A model generated the notes under the pieces. The model saw nothing but the letters and a program-made list of their open reading frames with translations, did no database searches and was not told the DNA's origin. DNA of 64,000 bases from Saccharomyces mikatae IFO 1815. Taxonomy: Eukaryota > Ascomycota > Saccharomycetes > Saccharomycetales > Saccharomycetaceae. The number at the start of each line of letters is the position of its first letter. Within the stretch, counting starts at the first letter, position 1. A program made the position numbers and the translations under genes. Shown in pieces: positions 1 to 10,431 of the stretch. Where the stretch lies: positions 1,116,001 to 1,180,000 of the forward strand of contig NC_079259.1 of NCBI RefSeq assembly GCF_947241705.1, in the 5' to 3' direction.

Positions 1-22
1 TTAACCACTCGGCCACTGGGAC
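1..22 (-). tRNA. tS(GCU): tRNA-Ser, 5' end only (cut by window edge)
   Basis: The reverse complement reads GTCCCAGTGGCCGAGTGGTT plus AA, which is the start of a yeast serine tRNA: a 7-base acceptor strand followed by the D-arm with an A-box (TGGCCGAGTGG). The anticodon and 3' half lie outside the window, so the GCU isoacceptor assignment is from memory of the acceptor sequence and of synteny with the gene next to YDR341C. The first tRNA base is placed at 22. A Ty3-type sigma LTR is inserted 17 bp upstream of it, the known Ty3 preference at Pol III start sites, which independently supports a tRNA gene here. Confidence 0.85.
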
Positions 23-39
23 GAGAACACTACGGGAAG

Positions 40-723
40 TTTTGTATCTTAAGATGAGATACGTCAGTATGACAATACATCATTCTAAACGTTCATAAAA
101 CACATATGAAACAATCTTATAACGAAACGAACAGATTGAACAACATAAGGTAAAACTCTGCTTTTCCGAGCTGAACTAATCAAATGTATAAATACCTGAA
201 CAATTAGTTAGATTCGAGATTCCGCGCTTCCACTATTTAGTATAAACCATATCTTATATAATATATAGGATAAGTAACATCCCGTGAATTAAGTTGATAA
301 GTCGTTTTGACAATAAGTTACTTCCCTAAGTGTTGTAATATAAATCAACTATCATCTACTAACTAGTAGTCATATTACTAGTATATTATCATATACGGTG
401 TTAGAAGATGACGCAAATGATGAGATATAGTCATCTAAACTAGTGGAAGCTGAAACGCAAGGATTGATAATGTAATAGGATCAATGAATAAGAACATATA
501 AAACGATGATAATAATGTTTATAGAATTGTGTAGAATTGCAGATTCCCTTTTATGGATTCCTAAATCCCTGAGGAGAACTTCTAGTATATCTACATACTT
601 AATATTATTGCCTTATAAAAAATGGAATCCCAACAATTACATCAAACTCCACTATTATCTCACTAAGATAGTATATTAGGATTGTCAAGACATCCCGGTA
701 TTACTCGAGCCCGTAATACAACA
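40..723 (+). mobile_element. Solo sigma LTR (Ty3 family), interrupted by a nested delta
   Basis: Positions 40-330 and 663-723 together match the Ty3 sigma LTR as I remember it, from the start near TGTATCTTAAGATGAG to the end CCCGTAATACAACA. The element is flanked by a perfect 5-bp target-site duplication, GGAAG, at 35-39 and 724-728. It lies 17 bp upstream of the tRNA-Ser 5' end, the expected Ty3 position. A delta LTR (331-662) sits inside it. No internal Ty3 coding region is present, so this is a solo LTR fossil left by LTR-LTR recombination. The intact duplication suggests it is not very old. Confidence 0.92.
331..662 (+). mobile_element. Solo delta LTR (Ty1/Ty2 family) nested in sigma
   Basis: This 332-bp element starts TGTTG and ends CTCA. 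It closely matches the Ty1/Ty2 delta LTR, including the characteristic CATATACGGTGTTAGAAGAT and AATGGAATCCCAACAATTAC segments. It is flanked by a perfect 5-bp target-site duplication, CTAAG (326-330 and 663-667), and interrupts the sigma LTR, so it is the younger insertion. It is a solo LTR with no internal Ty sequence. The plus-strand orientation is read from the TG...CA ends. Confidence 0.93.
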
Positions 724-816
724 GGAAGTATCTGTTATTCTATACATTATATACTTCATGCAAACTCGGCCATATGTATATATTTATGCTTGATCTTTAT
801 TTTCAGTTCCCTTCAG

Positions 817-892
817 TGAGAGAATGGTTAATTTTGAGATAACTGTTGGGATTCCATTGTTGATAAAGGCAATATTATTTGGTATATAGAAT
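817..892 (-). mobile_element. Truncated delta LTR fragment, minus strand
   Basis: About 76 bp match the 3' end of a delta LTR read on the minus strand (TGAGAGAATGG, then GATAACTGTTGGGATTCCAT, to GGTATATAGAAT). The fragment stops abruptly where a second delta in the opposite orientation begins, with a short GTT-rich stretch between them. It is nearly identical to the matching part of the delta at 24488-24820, so both belong to the same subfamily. It is a remnant only. Confidence 0.85.
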
Positions 893-901
893 TGTTGTTG
901 T

Positions 902-1233
902 TGTTGGAAAGAAAATCAACTACCGTCTATCAACTAGTAGTCATACTACTAGTACATTATCATATACGGTGTTAGAAGATGACATAAGTTATGAGAAGCG
1001 GTCATCGAAATAAGTGGAAGCTGAAATGCAAGGATTGATAATGTAATAGGATAATGACTGACAATATATAAAATGACAATAAAAGCATATACAGAATTAT
1101 GTAGAATTACGAGTTCCAGTTATTGGATTCCTATATCCTCGAGGAAAACTTCTAGTATATCTACATACCTAATATTATTGCCTTATTAAAAAATGGAATC
1201 CCAACAATTACATCAGAATCCACACTTATCTCA
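902..1233 (+). mobile_element. Solo delta LTR (Ty1/Ty2 family)
   Basis: A 332-bp delta LTR beginning TGTTGGAAAG and ending TTATCTCA. Its middle (GATGACATAAGTTATGAGAA and ACAGAATTATGTAGAATTAC) resembles the delta at 24488-24820 more than the nested delta at 331-662. I see no matching 5-bp duplication at the ends, probably because its left flank was rearranged against the minus-strand fragment at 817-892. It is a solo LTR fossil. Confidence 0.9.
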
Positions 1234-1538
1234 GAAGACTTCTCAGAAATTACGCTCTCATTTTTATGTGTTTTAACGATTGAGCAAACGCTATAGTAAT
1301 GTTTAATACTTAATGCTAATTTCTTTAGTTCTATTTTTTTTAATTTCCATAAATAATTCAATAAGAGATTTCGGCCACTTTACGCATACAGTCTGTCAAA
1401 CATGCTTCTATAATCCTTAACTTAATGGGTGCATTGCCCTTAACAAAAAGATGAAAAGGGTTAGATTAATCCTTCTTTATACAACTTACATACGGTTACA
1501 GAAATAGAGTAAACTGAAGATCAGTTAGGTGAACGATG
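1234..1538. other. Intergenic, LTR cluster to ArgRS 3' end
   Basis: About 300 bp of AT-rich sequence. It contains the 3' untranslated region and terminator of the arginyl-tRNA synthetase gene, which reads leftward. No further gene, repeat or RNA was recognised. Confidence 0.5.
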
Positions 1539-3362
1539 TTACATTCTTTCAACAGGAGTTAAACCCAACAAACGCATACCGTTATATAAGACTTGTCTTG
1601 CAGCACCATATAGGGCCAAACGAGCAGTAGCCAATTCTTCAGTTTGACCAGCAACCCATAATACATCATAACAAGAAGAAACTTGGTGAGTCAATTTGAA
1701 TAAATACGTGACTACGGTTGTTGGTTCATGAGTTTTGATGGCATTTCTCAAAACGTCAGGGTATTGGCCAAGCAATCTAATCAATAATATAGCTGCTGGT
1801 TCTTTTAATAATGAAAAATCTGCATTTATCCATTTGTCTTGGGTAATACCGGAAGCATTTCTTTCAACAGATCTTAGTCTTGAGTGAGCATATTGAAGGT
1901 ATGGGCCAGTATCACCTTCAAATGAAAGCATTCTCTCCCATTTAAATTCGTAGTTGTTGATACGTTTACCTTGCATATCTTGGATCATGACGGCAGAGAT
2001 ACCAACTAAATCAGCAACTTCTTCTGGATTTTCAATTTGAGCGTATTTGTTTTCGTTTTTTTTCATAACTTCGTGCATTTTTTCCTTGGTTTCCTCTAAA
2101 ATGTTATCCAAGAACACAACAGTACCCTTTCTAGTTGACATTCCTTGAACCATACCAAAATTAACATGTTGTAGATCTTTGGCCCATTCAAAACCCATTT
2201 GTTTCAAAATTTCGAAGAATTGAGCAGCGTGCAAATCTTGTTGAGAAGCAATGACATAAATCATTTTATCGAAATGATACTTCTCATAACGATCCATGGC
2301 AGCACCAACATCTCTGGTCAAATATAATGTAGTACCATCCGATTTTTGGACAATAGCCTTGCCCAATTTCTTGTTAAATTTTGTTAAGTCAATTAATACG
2401 GCACCTTTATCCTCATGTGTCAAACCTTTTTCCTTAAAAATTTCGATGGCCTTTAGCATGGATTCTTTGGAAACTTGGGATTCACCAGAGTAGACGTCGT
2501 ATTTGATGTTCAAACGTGCATATGTGTCGATGTATTTTTCGATAGAAAATTCACGGAACCTCTTCCAAATTTTTAAAGCGTCCTCATCGCCATCCTCCAT
2601 TCTTTTGAAATATTCACGGGCCTTTCCATTCGTTGATTCTTCTAATGGAACACTATCACCTTCTTCCTCGATGTCCTTGTTGATACGAACATAAACGTCA
2701 TATAGATGGTGAATTGGATCTTTCACTAAAGCCTCTTCATTACCGTACCTTTCGAAGCCAACAGCTAAAAGACCAAATTGTTTGCCCCAGTCGCCCAAGT
2801 AGTTCATCCTCATAACTTCCCAGCCTAATTTTTCATAAAGGTTGGCCAAAAACCCACCAATAATAGTGGATCTTAAATGGCCAGCATGGAATGGCTTCGC
2901 AATATTTGGAGACGAAAATTCAATTATAACTTTTTTGTTCTCAACCAACTTGCAAGATCCATATTCCTCCTTTCTGATTAAGATATCCGGGATAACAAGC
3001 TTTGCTAAAAACTGGGGGTTGAAGAAAAACTGGATGAATGGACCATTAGCTTCAACTTTTTCTAAGAAGTCACCACATGGAAATTTTTCAGCCCACTCAA
3101 CAGCTAAATCCTTTGGGTTAGCACCTTTGATTCTCAATCTTGGAACAGGAATTAGCAGATCACCTCTATCCATAGTGTTTGTCCATTCCAAAGCTGGAAA
3201 AATAAGGGAGGTATCGACGCCAGATATCTTGCTTAGTTCTTGAGAAATGTAGTTTCTCATCAAATCCACAATATTTACATCAGGATGGGAGTCCTTGGCA
3301 ACAGCAGGTTCCGCGATTGATAGTTTTTTTAGTTGAGAAATCATGTTTTCTGTGCTAGCCAT
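1539..3362 (-). CDS. YDR341C: Arginyl-tRNA synthetase, cytosolic
   Basis: The 607-residue class I aminoacyl-tRNA synthetase charges tRNA-Arg with arginine in the cytosol. The N-terminal Arg-tRNA synthetase domain is followed by the catalytic Rossmann fold, with the HIGH-type signature as FHAGHLRST near residue 150 in the context SSPNIAKPFHAGHLR. The KMSKS equivalent is MSTRKGT, and the C-terminal all-alpha anticodon-binding (DALR) domain ends in LTPVERM. The protein matches remembered S. cerevisiae YDR341C almost residue for residue. I chose the ATG giving MASTENMISQLKKL; the reading frame continues 14 codons upstream only to a TTG. The mitochondrial enzyme (MSR1) is a separate gene elsewhere, and no targeting peptide is seen. 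Confidence 0.97.
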   Translation of the reverse strand: MASTENMISQLKKLSIAEPAVAKDSHPDVNIVDLMRNYISQELSKISGVDTSLIFPALEWTNTMDRGDLLIPVPRLRIKGANPKDLAVEWAEKFPCGDFLEKVEANGPFIQFFFNPQFLAKLVIPDILIRKEEYGSCKLVENKKVIIEFSSPNIAKPFHAGHLRSTIIGGFLANLYEKLGWEVMRMNYLGDWGKQFGLLAVGFERYGNEEALVKDPIHHLYDVYVRINKDIEEEGDSVPLEESTNGKAREYFKRMEDGDEDALKIWKRFREFSIEKYIDTYARLNIKYDVYSGESQVSKESMLKAIEIFKEKGLTHEDKGAVLIDLTKFNKKLGKAIVQKSDGTTLYLTRDVGAAMDRYEKYHFDKMIYVIASQQDLHAAQFFEILKQMGFEWAKDLQHVNFGMVQGMSTRKGTVVFLDNILEETKEKMHEVMKKNENKYAQIENPEEVADLVGISAVMIQDMQGKRINNYEFKWERMLSFEGDTGPYLQYAHSRLRSVERNASGITQDKWINADFSLLKEPAAILLIRLLGQYPDVLRNAIKTHEPTTVVTYLFKLTHQVSSCYDVLWVAGQTEELATARLALYGAARQVLYNGMRLLGLTPVERM

Positions 3363-3964
3363 TTTGCAGAAAAAAGTAGTTATTGAGTCTCTCTGAGTAA
3401 ACAAAATTTACATCGTTCAAAAATTCATTTCTTAATCATAAATGATATTAATTCTAACAGATAAATAGAAAGTGCAACTAAAAATTTTTTTCGCTTCGCG
3501 TCATCAAAAGTTATTTTTTTCATCTCAAGAAGAGAAGTATACGGCAGAAAGAGATAGCAGGCAGACTCATGAGACAACTCTTGAAACTTAGGACCCCCTC
3601 AATGAAATTCTTCACACTTCAAAAAACGTTTTTCTGACACATATACCTTGATCAGACTAATTTGTTATACACTTTTCACAAACTGAGAGATATAAATAAA
3701 TAAGTCGAACTGTGATTAAGTAAACAACTGTCTTTTCTCTACGTTGCGTTTCTCCATTGGGTTTTTCTTGCCCTTCCTTCAATAACAAATAGTCAAAAGC
3801 TTGAGAATTAAACTGTATTAGCTTTATATATATATATATATATATATATTAAAAGAAGTAGTTACTTTTTAAGATATCATTAAAATTATATATCAGAATT
3901 AGAGTGCACTTTAAATGCACAAGTATTAGAACAGAGTCGTAAATTAATAAGGATGATCGCAAAA
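3363..3964. other. Intergenic: ArgRS promoter and HXT7 3' region, with TA repeat
   Basis: This 600-bp gap holds the ArgRS 5' region on the right of that gene and the HXT7 3' untranslated region on the left of HXT7. A dinucleotide (TA) tract lies at about 3825-3849. The segment 3876-3964, just after the HXT7 stop, is closely similar to the segment after HXT6 (about 8632-8718), so the HXT duplication unit includes the 3' flank. No gene is seen. Confidence 0.6.
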
Positions 3965-5677
3965 TCATTTGGTGCTGAACATTCTCTTGTATAGAGGCTT
4001 GTCATCGTGAGTCATTTCTTCAGCATCGTAGTTGGCACCTCTTCTGGATGGTGGAACCCATGAAGCAGATTTCCATGGTAGAACACCTTCTTCCCACATG
4101 GTGTTCACTTCTTCCAAAGTTAAGCCCTTGGTTTCTGGAACAACCAATAAAACGTAGAAATACATGAAGACCAAACAGCCCATGAAAACATAACCGTAGT
4201 AGAAGTTGATGGCACCGGTAATAAATGGAGTGAAGAAACCAATCAAGAAACCCCAGATCCAGTTACAAGCTTGAGCAATAGACATACACTTGGACTTAAC
4301 TCTCAATGGGAAAGTTTCAGAGTTGACGACAAAAGGAATTGGAGCCCATGTGGTAGCAAAACAGAAAATGTAGAAACATGCGAAGCAAATCATACAGTTA
4401 CCAGCACCTTTAGAAGATGGTTGGCTTTGACCATTTGGCCATAATCTAGTAACACCCACAGATGCATAAACAACCATACAAGCTGTCATAGAAGCAGCAC
4501 CCCATAATAGACAGGTACGACGACCATATTTATCAACAACGTAAATACCAACAAAAGTGGAAGCAAAATTAACGATACCCAACACAATAGATGTTTCGAA
4601 AGAATCACTCAAACCAACGGCCTTGAAAATAGTAGTACCATAGTAGAAGAAATAGTTGTCACCAGTCAATTGTTGTAGAGATTGAATCATAGCACCCATA
4701 ATCAAACGTTGGAAAATCTTGTTCTTAGTAGCGAATAATTCACCCCAGGAAGCATTACCTGCCAATTTCTCGGCTTCAATACCAGCTAAGACAGCTTCGA
4801 CTTCAGCAAGAACAGATGGATCATCAATAGCAACTTTATTAGAAACAGCAATAGAACGCTTGGCCTCCTCGATCTTACCGACTTCAGCCAAGTAACGTGG
4901 AGATTCTGGAACGAAGGTCATACCACCAATCATAAACAAAGCCCAGGCAAAACCTAAACCTAATGGAACTCTCCATTGGACAGAGTTGGAGTATGTCTTG
5001 GTACCATAGTTGGTACAGTAACCCAAGAAAATACCAGCAGTAATCATCAATTGGTAACAGGCGACCAAAGTACCTCTCAAATGCTTTGGAGAAACTTCAG
5101 AAATCAACATAGGAGATAAAACGGCAATACCACCAACACCTAGACCGGAAATGATTCTACCGATGAAATATTGGTACCATTTGTTGATAGATGCAATTTG
5201 AATAATAATACCGATAATGTAAATAACAACAACAACAATCAAACCCATCTTACGACCGTACATATCACCTAACTTTGCCAAAATGATACCACCGATGGCA
5301 CAACCAATGTTGAAAATAGCGACAATTAAACCAGTTCTAACCTTAGACAAATAATAGGTTCCATCCTTATGTTGCATACCGAACCTTCTGATGAAATCGC
5401 TTTGATTGACGAAACCAGAAATGGTACCAGTATCCCAACCGAAAACGAAACCACCGAAGGCAATCATGATACACATAATAGAAACGGTAACGTAAGCAGA
5501 GGCGGGTCTTTTTGGGATCTCAACAACCGGCTCTTGGTTTTCATCTTCACCGTATTCCTTCAGTTCGTCTCTTTCGGCTTTGTTTGATGGAGTAGATAGT
5601 ACCGAATGGGAGGCTGAATCAACAGCAGAGAGATGCTCTGCCGGAGTTTGCTCTGCAATTGCAGCGTCTTGTGACAT
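3965..5677 (-). CDS. HXT7: High-affinity hexose transporter Hxt7-type
   Basis: A 570-residue major facilitator sugar porter that moves glucose (also fructose and mannose) across the plasma membrane by facilitated diffusion. It has a hydrophilic N-tail of about 60 residues and twelve membrane segments. Family motifs are the GRK/GRR loops, [17 protein letters not shown] and PESPRYL near residue 255, [13 protein letters not shown], and [12 protein letters not shown] before the C-tail ending LYKRMFSTK. Position next to YDR341C assigns HXT7. It is nearly identical to HXT6 in the middle, but differs at residues about 92-137 ([22 protein letters not shown]) and 444-475 ([26 protein letters not shown]), where it resembles Hxt4. 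I infer gene conversion. Members of this pair are repressed by high glucose in S. cerevisiae. Confidence 0.95.
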   Translation of the reverse strand: MSQDAAIAEQTPAEHLSAVDSASHSVLSTPSNKAERDELKEYGEDENQEPVVEIPKRPASAYVTVSIMCIMIAFGGFVFGWDTGTISGFVNQSDFIRRFGMQHKDGTYYLSKVRTGLIVAIFNIGCAIGGIILAKLGDMYGRKMGLIVVVVIYIIGIIIQIASINKWYQYFIGRIISGLGVGGIAVLSPMLISEVSPKHLRGTLVACYQLMITAGIFLGYCTNYGTKTYSNSVQWRVPLGLGFAWALFMIGGMTFVPESPRYLAEVGKIEEAKRSIAVSNKVAIDDPSVLAEVEAVLAGIEAEKLAGNASWGELFATKNKIFQRLIMGAMIQSLQQLTGDNYFFYYGTTIFKAVGLSDSFETSIVLGIVNFASTFVGIYVVDKYGRRTCLLWGAASMTACMVVYASVGVTRLWPNGQSQPSSKGAGNCMICFACFYIFCFATTWAPIPFVVNSETFPLRVKSKCMSIAQACNWIWGFLIGFFTPFITGAINFYYGYVFMGCLVFMYFYVLLVVPETKGLTLEEVNTMWEEGVLPWKSASWVPPSRRGANYDAEEMTHDDKPLYKRMFSTK

Positions 5678-8600
5678 TTCTTAATTAAATTTTAAAAACT
5701 TTTTGTTTTTTTTTTGTTCTTTGTTCTTGGAATAGACAAGTTGAGCTTGTTTGTTCTTAATGGCCTCTTATATTTGGGATAGTATAACAGAACGAATGAG
5801 TTAGAACATTGTGAACTAGCAGCACTTTTCGTCTCTATTTATACATTTTTTTTAATGAAGTATATCTTGTACTTCCCCCTTCTCATTCTTTCAGTTACCA
5901 ACAAGCAGTAGGGGGAGTCTCGAGCGATGGTGGGATCTTTTCTTGCAAAGACTTTTTTGCCAATTAATTTTTCCTTTCTGCGTTTGACTAATTATTCAAC
6001 ACAAGCAATTATAAAACACGGATCACAGAATCAATCGCAGGAGCTCGAAGATGTTCCTATGAGAAGATGTGGTTTAAACAAAAGTCATCCCCTGGAGGAA
6101 ATTTTTTGCGTTGCCTGTTTGGAAAAATTTTTCAGAGAGAGTTACTGCCTCCACGTGGATTTCTTAGAAGTGAGCCCATTCTTCCACTAGTTGTTCCTTT
6201 GAAAAAGTAAGATTTCCTACCCCGCAGAGATACGTGCATACTATTCACTTTCACGGGGTAAAAAAGACAACACGCCAAGTTTTACCGTAGCAGCCTCTGA
6301 CGGAGCCGTATGGAATAATCCTGGAAAAATGTAGCGGAGAAACGGCTCTGTCTGCGGCTTTGTTAAAGAAAGATGCCGGATGAGACTCTTTTTGTGACGG
6401 AAAAATTTTTGCTGCCTTATTTCCTTCAAAATTTGTCCACACAAGTTCCCCAAAAAGGGGCCGTTAAAATCTAGGCCTCATTAAGAGTGCTAAAAAAGCA
6501 CTCTTGCGATGTTCTACTGAGGCTGCATTTTACTTTTCAGTACGGCATATTTTCCATACCGGTTTTTTAGCTATACTTAGATAAAAATAGTTATTGAGAC
6601 AATTTTTAAGGTGATAATAGCGGTGACAGAGCTCAATTGGAAGTCAGCACCTAGCAAACTCATTCGATGTAAGCAAGAAGAAGTTTACTTGAATAATACC
6701 CAATACAATTGCAGTTTCATGTTTATTTAAAAATTCTGCTCGTCGAATAGTTGTGATTCCATATTCAAGATGCAGTATAGTAAATTTACCTCCCGTTTAG
6801 GGGACTCTTTTTCCTGAGCAAAACTAGAGCTAAGTAATACATGACATTCAAAGTTATTTCACATTTCCCTTAAACCAACAATAGAAAAATCTTTTCTTTT
6901 TGATGGAAAATTCATAGGTACTCTGTTGTTTTTACTCGTTTTCGGCAAAAAACATCCAGTGCTAAGAGCCATGAATAGGTGATTCGACCAGTCGACATGT
7001 TGTGAAAAAAGCACGATAGGAATGAACATTAGCGTTCCTGTCAATCTAAAATAAATAAATTATACTTTCTAGGACATTTTTTCCTCTACTGTAAATTTAA
7101 CGTAGAGGCCGTTCATGTTGCAGATGGATCCCGGGGAAACTTGAGAGTGTATGCAAAAAAATTCCGAAGACGGAAACAAATGAATGTAGCCTTGGAGAGC
7201 CCCGGATTTAATCTCCACAAGGCAACTTCCCCCTGCTACAAGTCGTGGAAAGAAACGGATAAAAAGAAAACAGTACCTTCTTTCTCCGCTTTTTTCAGTC
7301 AGCAGAAGGAGAATCAAACTGCTACAGTCATTTCTAAGTCTTCAAGTAGTATTTTCCAGCAAGAAACATCAGGAACAACTACCATCCCACACTTTCATGT
7401 TCCTGTTACTAAGCTTATTACAGCTTATATGTTACCAAGACCAATGACCGGTTGTTTGCTTTTCTTTTCCGGTTAGTACTGTCCTAACTTCTCGAGCCTC
7501 TAGAAAACAAAAGAACGATAAAATATTTGTAGTTAATTAAGAGCCGTTGTTAATTATTCGCTCAGCGGCAAAAAAAAAACCGGCAAACTAACCTGTAGAG
7601 TAGTTTGTTTCTATGAAATTATTTGCCTGTTTCATGTAGTTATTTTTCTTATTCATGTGGAGTTACAGTTTCCTAAAAAAGACAGTAAATGAATAAGACA
7701 TCTATCGTGGTATTGTTCAAGTCTTACTGCCAGTTAAAAATGGTCTAGTAAAAATCAAAACCGTTGAGGATGTCGTTCTGACAAATCACTCCTTCAGAAA
7801 CATCCAGTGGCAGTTTCTTTTGGTTCTTGACAGTCAAGGAGTTTACTATTGACTATCGAGACTGGGATCTGAATAAATTTCATTAGCCAACATACAATCT
7901 GAAAAATAATAATAACACCGAATTCTCGCCGTTCCTTTACTTGTTCAAGTTACTATTGTCCTAGAACACTTAATGCAGCGATACAAAAGTGAGTGAGCCC
8001 ATGAGCTAGAAAGAAAATCAAGCATTTTTTTTTATATGTATTCGGTATTCTTTTTTTTCTAAAGAAGCAGGCGTATGTCAATCGGACTGCATTATTTAGC
8101 CATCTATTGTCAAAGTACTGTTGTGGGTAACTAGAAACCAAAAAAAAAAAAAAAATATATAAAAGAAATACGCTTGGTGCGTTTGATCAATTACTTTGCT
8201 AATTAAATTAACCAGTCTGTTTGCACGAGGTGACCAGAAAACTCTGGTTAAATTTTGACATTTGTTTATCCAATACATCATTTTGAAGTTGATCTGAGCG
8301 TCAAAGTTCCAAGAATTAGTATAAACAATAGAATCTTTTTTATTATTAGAATTCTTTTCAAGTCAGCCTTCTCATTTTTGAACTGTAATTAATGTAGAGG
8401 ACCGTTGAGGTTTATTCAATCAATTGACAAGAAGAATTGTATCCTTTTTTCTGTTCATCGGCTGTAATTGATTTTTCTTAAATGTCAGCGCCTTTCCCAT
8501 CATTAAACTTTTTTTGGGATTTCTCAAAACTAGGAAAAGAAAACAAATTAATAAAAATTATAAAATTATAATAATGCTATAAATCTATTGGCAATAGAAT

Positions 8601-8718
8601 ATTGCCCTATAAAATAAATCATCGTAAGGTTCATTAAAAATATAAATCAAAATTAGAGTGCATTTCAAATGCACAAATATTAAAACAGAGTCGTAAATTA
8701 ATAGAAATGATCGCAAAA
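5678..8718. promoter_or_regulatory. HXT7 upstream region, 3 kb, with CGGANNA cluster
   Basis: This 3-kb region separates HXT7 from the 3' end of HXT6. The first 110 bp upstream of HXT7 resemble the region upstream of HXT6 (shared GACAAGTTGAGCTTGTTTGT). Three Rgt1-type CGGANNA motifs lie close together at 6335-6341, 6377-6383 and 6398-6404, about 660-730 bp upstream of the start. Short open frames (for example 5927-6190) show no family resemblance and I do not call them. Poly-A/T runs occur near 8030-8155. The HXT6 3' flank occupies the right end. Confidence 0.55.
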
Positions 8719-10431
8719 TCATTTGGTGCCGAAAATTCTCTTGTATAGAGGCTTGTCATCGTGAATCATTTCTTCAGCATCGTAGTTGGCACCTCTTCTG
8801 GATGGTGGAACCCATGAAGCAGATTTCCATGGTAGAACACCTTCTTCCCACATGGTGTTCACTTCTTCCAAAGTTAAGCCCTTGGTTTCTGGAACAACCA
8901 ATAAAACGTAGAAGAACATGAAGACCAAACAGCCCATGAAAACATAACCGTAGTAGAAGTTGATGGCACCGGTAATAAATGGAGTGAAGAAACCAATCAA
9001 GAAACCCCACAACCAGTTAGCAGCAGTGGCAATAGACATAGCTTTAGATTTGACTCTCAATGGGAAAGTTTCAGAGACAACGACATAAGGAATTGGAGCC
9101 CATGTGGTAGCAAAACAGAAAATGTAGAAACATGCGAAGCAAATCATACAGTTACCAGCACCTTTAGAAGATGGTTGGCTTTGACCATTTGGCCATAATC
9201 TAGTAACACCCACAGATGCATAAACAACCATACAAGCTGTCATAGAAGCAGCACCCCATAATAGACAGGTACGACGACCATATTTATCAACAACGTAAAT
9301 ACCAACAAAAGTGGAAGCAAAATTAACGATACCCAACACAATAGATGTTTCGAAAGAATCACTCAAACCAACGGCCTTGAAAATAGTAGTACCATAGTAG
9401 AAGAAATAGTTGTCACCAGTCAATTGTTGTAGAGATTGAATCATAGCACCCATAATCAGACGTTGGAGAACCTTCGTCTTGGTACTAAATAATTCACCCC
9501 ATGATGCAGTACCTGCCAGTTTCTCGGCTTCAACACCAGCTAAGACAGCTTCGACTTCAGCAAGAACAGATGGATCATCAATAGCAACTTTATTAGAAAC
9601 AGCAATAGAACGCTTGGCCTCCTCGATCTTACCGACTTCAGCCAAGTAACGTGGAGATTCTGGAACGAAGGTCATACCACCAATCATAAACAAAGCCCAG
9701 GCAAAACCTAAACCTAATGGAACTCTCCATTGGACAGAGTTGGAGTATGTCTTGGTACCATAGTTGGTACAGTAACCCAAGAAAATACCAGCAGTAATCA
9801 TCAATTGGTAACAGGCGACCAAAGTACCTCTCAAATGCTTTGGAGAAACTTCAGAAATCAACATAGGAGATAAAACGGCAATACCACCAACACCTAGACC
9901 GGAAATGATTCTACCGATGAAATATTGGTACCATTTGTTGATAGATGCAATTTGAATAATAATACCGATGATGTAAATAACAACAACAACAATCAAACCC
10001 ATCTTACGACCGTACATATCACCCAGCTTGGATAGAATGATACCACCAATGGCACAACCAATGTTGAAAATAGAGACAATTAAACCAGTTCTAACCTTAG
10101 ACAAATAGAAAGTACCGTCATGGTGCTTCATACCGAATCTTCTGATGAAATCAGTTTGGTTGACGAAACCGGAAATGGTACCAGTATCCCAACCGAAAAC
10201 GAAACCACCGAAGGCAATCATGATACACATAATAGAAACGGTAACGTAAGCAGAGGCGGGTCTTTTTGGGATCTCAACAACAGGTTCGTGTTCCTCATTC
10301 TCTCCATAAGCTTTTAGTTCATCATTATCAGCCTTGTTGGTTGGAGTAGATAGCACCGAATTAGAGGCCGAATCGACGGGAGAGAGATGTTCCACAGGAG
10401 TTTGCTCTGCAATTGCAGCGTCTTGTGACAT
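8719..10431 (-). CDS. HXT6: High-affinity hexose transporter Hxt6-type
   Basis: A 570-residue facilitative hexose transporter of the plasma membrane and tandem paralogue of HXT7. Twelve membrane segments and the same sugar-porter motifs ([41 protein letters not shown]) are present; the C-tail ends LYKRIFGTK. In the region read as [11 protein letters not shown] and [15 protein letters not shown] it keeps the usual Hxt6/7 form, unlike its neighbour. Coding DNA is identical to HXT7 over 9087-9458 and over 9535-9969. It is also identical to HXT3 over 9848-10145, which encodes the segment from membrane helix 1-2 to the GRIISGLG motif. The gene is therefore a conversion mosaic. HXT6 is assigned by position. 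Confidence 0.95.
   Translation of the reverse strand: MSQDAAIAEQTPVEHLSPVDSASNSVLSTPTNKADNDELKAYGENEEHEPVVEIPKRPASAYVTVSIMCIMIAFGGFVFGWDTGTISGFVNQTDFIRRFGMKHHDGTFYLSKVRTGLIVSIFNIGCAIGGIILSKLGDMYGRKMGLIVVVVIYIIGIIIQIASINKWYQYFIGRIISGLGVGGIAVLSPMLISEVSPKHLRGTLVACYQLMITAGIFLGYCTNYGTKTYSNSVQWRVPLGLGFAWALFMIGGMTFVPESPRYLAEVGKIEEAKRSIAVSNKVAIDDPSVLAEVEAVLAGVEAEKLAGTASWGELFSTKTKVLQRLIMGAMIQSLQQLTGDNYFFYYGTTIFKAVGLSDSFETSIVLGIVNFASTFVGIYVVDKYGRRTCLLWGAASMTACMVVYASVGVTRLWPNGQSQPSSKGAGNCMICFACFYIFCFATTWAPIPYVVVSETFPLRVKSKAMSIATAANWLWGFLIGFFTPFITGAINFYYGYVFMGCLVFMFFYVLLVVPETKGLTLEEVNTMWEEGVLPWKSASWVPPSRRGANYDAEEMIHDDKPLYKRIFGTK

Noticed and set aside
3363-3404. N-terminal extension of arginyl-tRNA synthetase as a mitochondrial form
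   Set aside because: The 14 upstream codons begin with TTG, have no arginine-rich amphipathic pattern, and a separate mitochondrial enzyme gene exists in yeast.
5927-6190. Open frame of 87 codons upstream of HXT7
   Set aside because: No family resemblance, ordinary intergenic composition, no promoter or homologue that I know.
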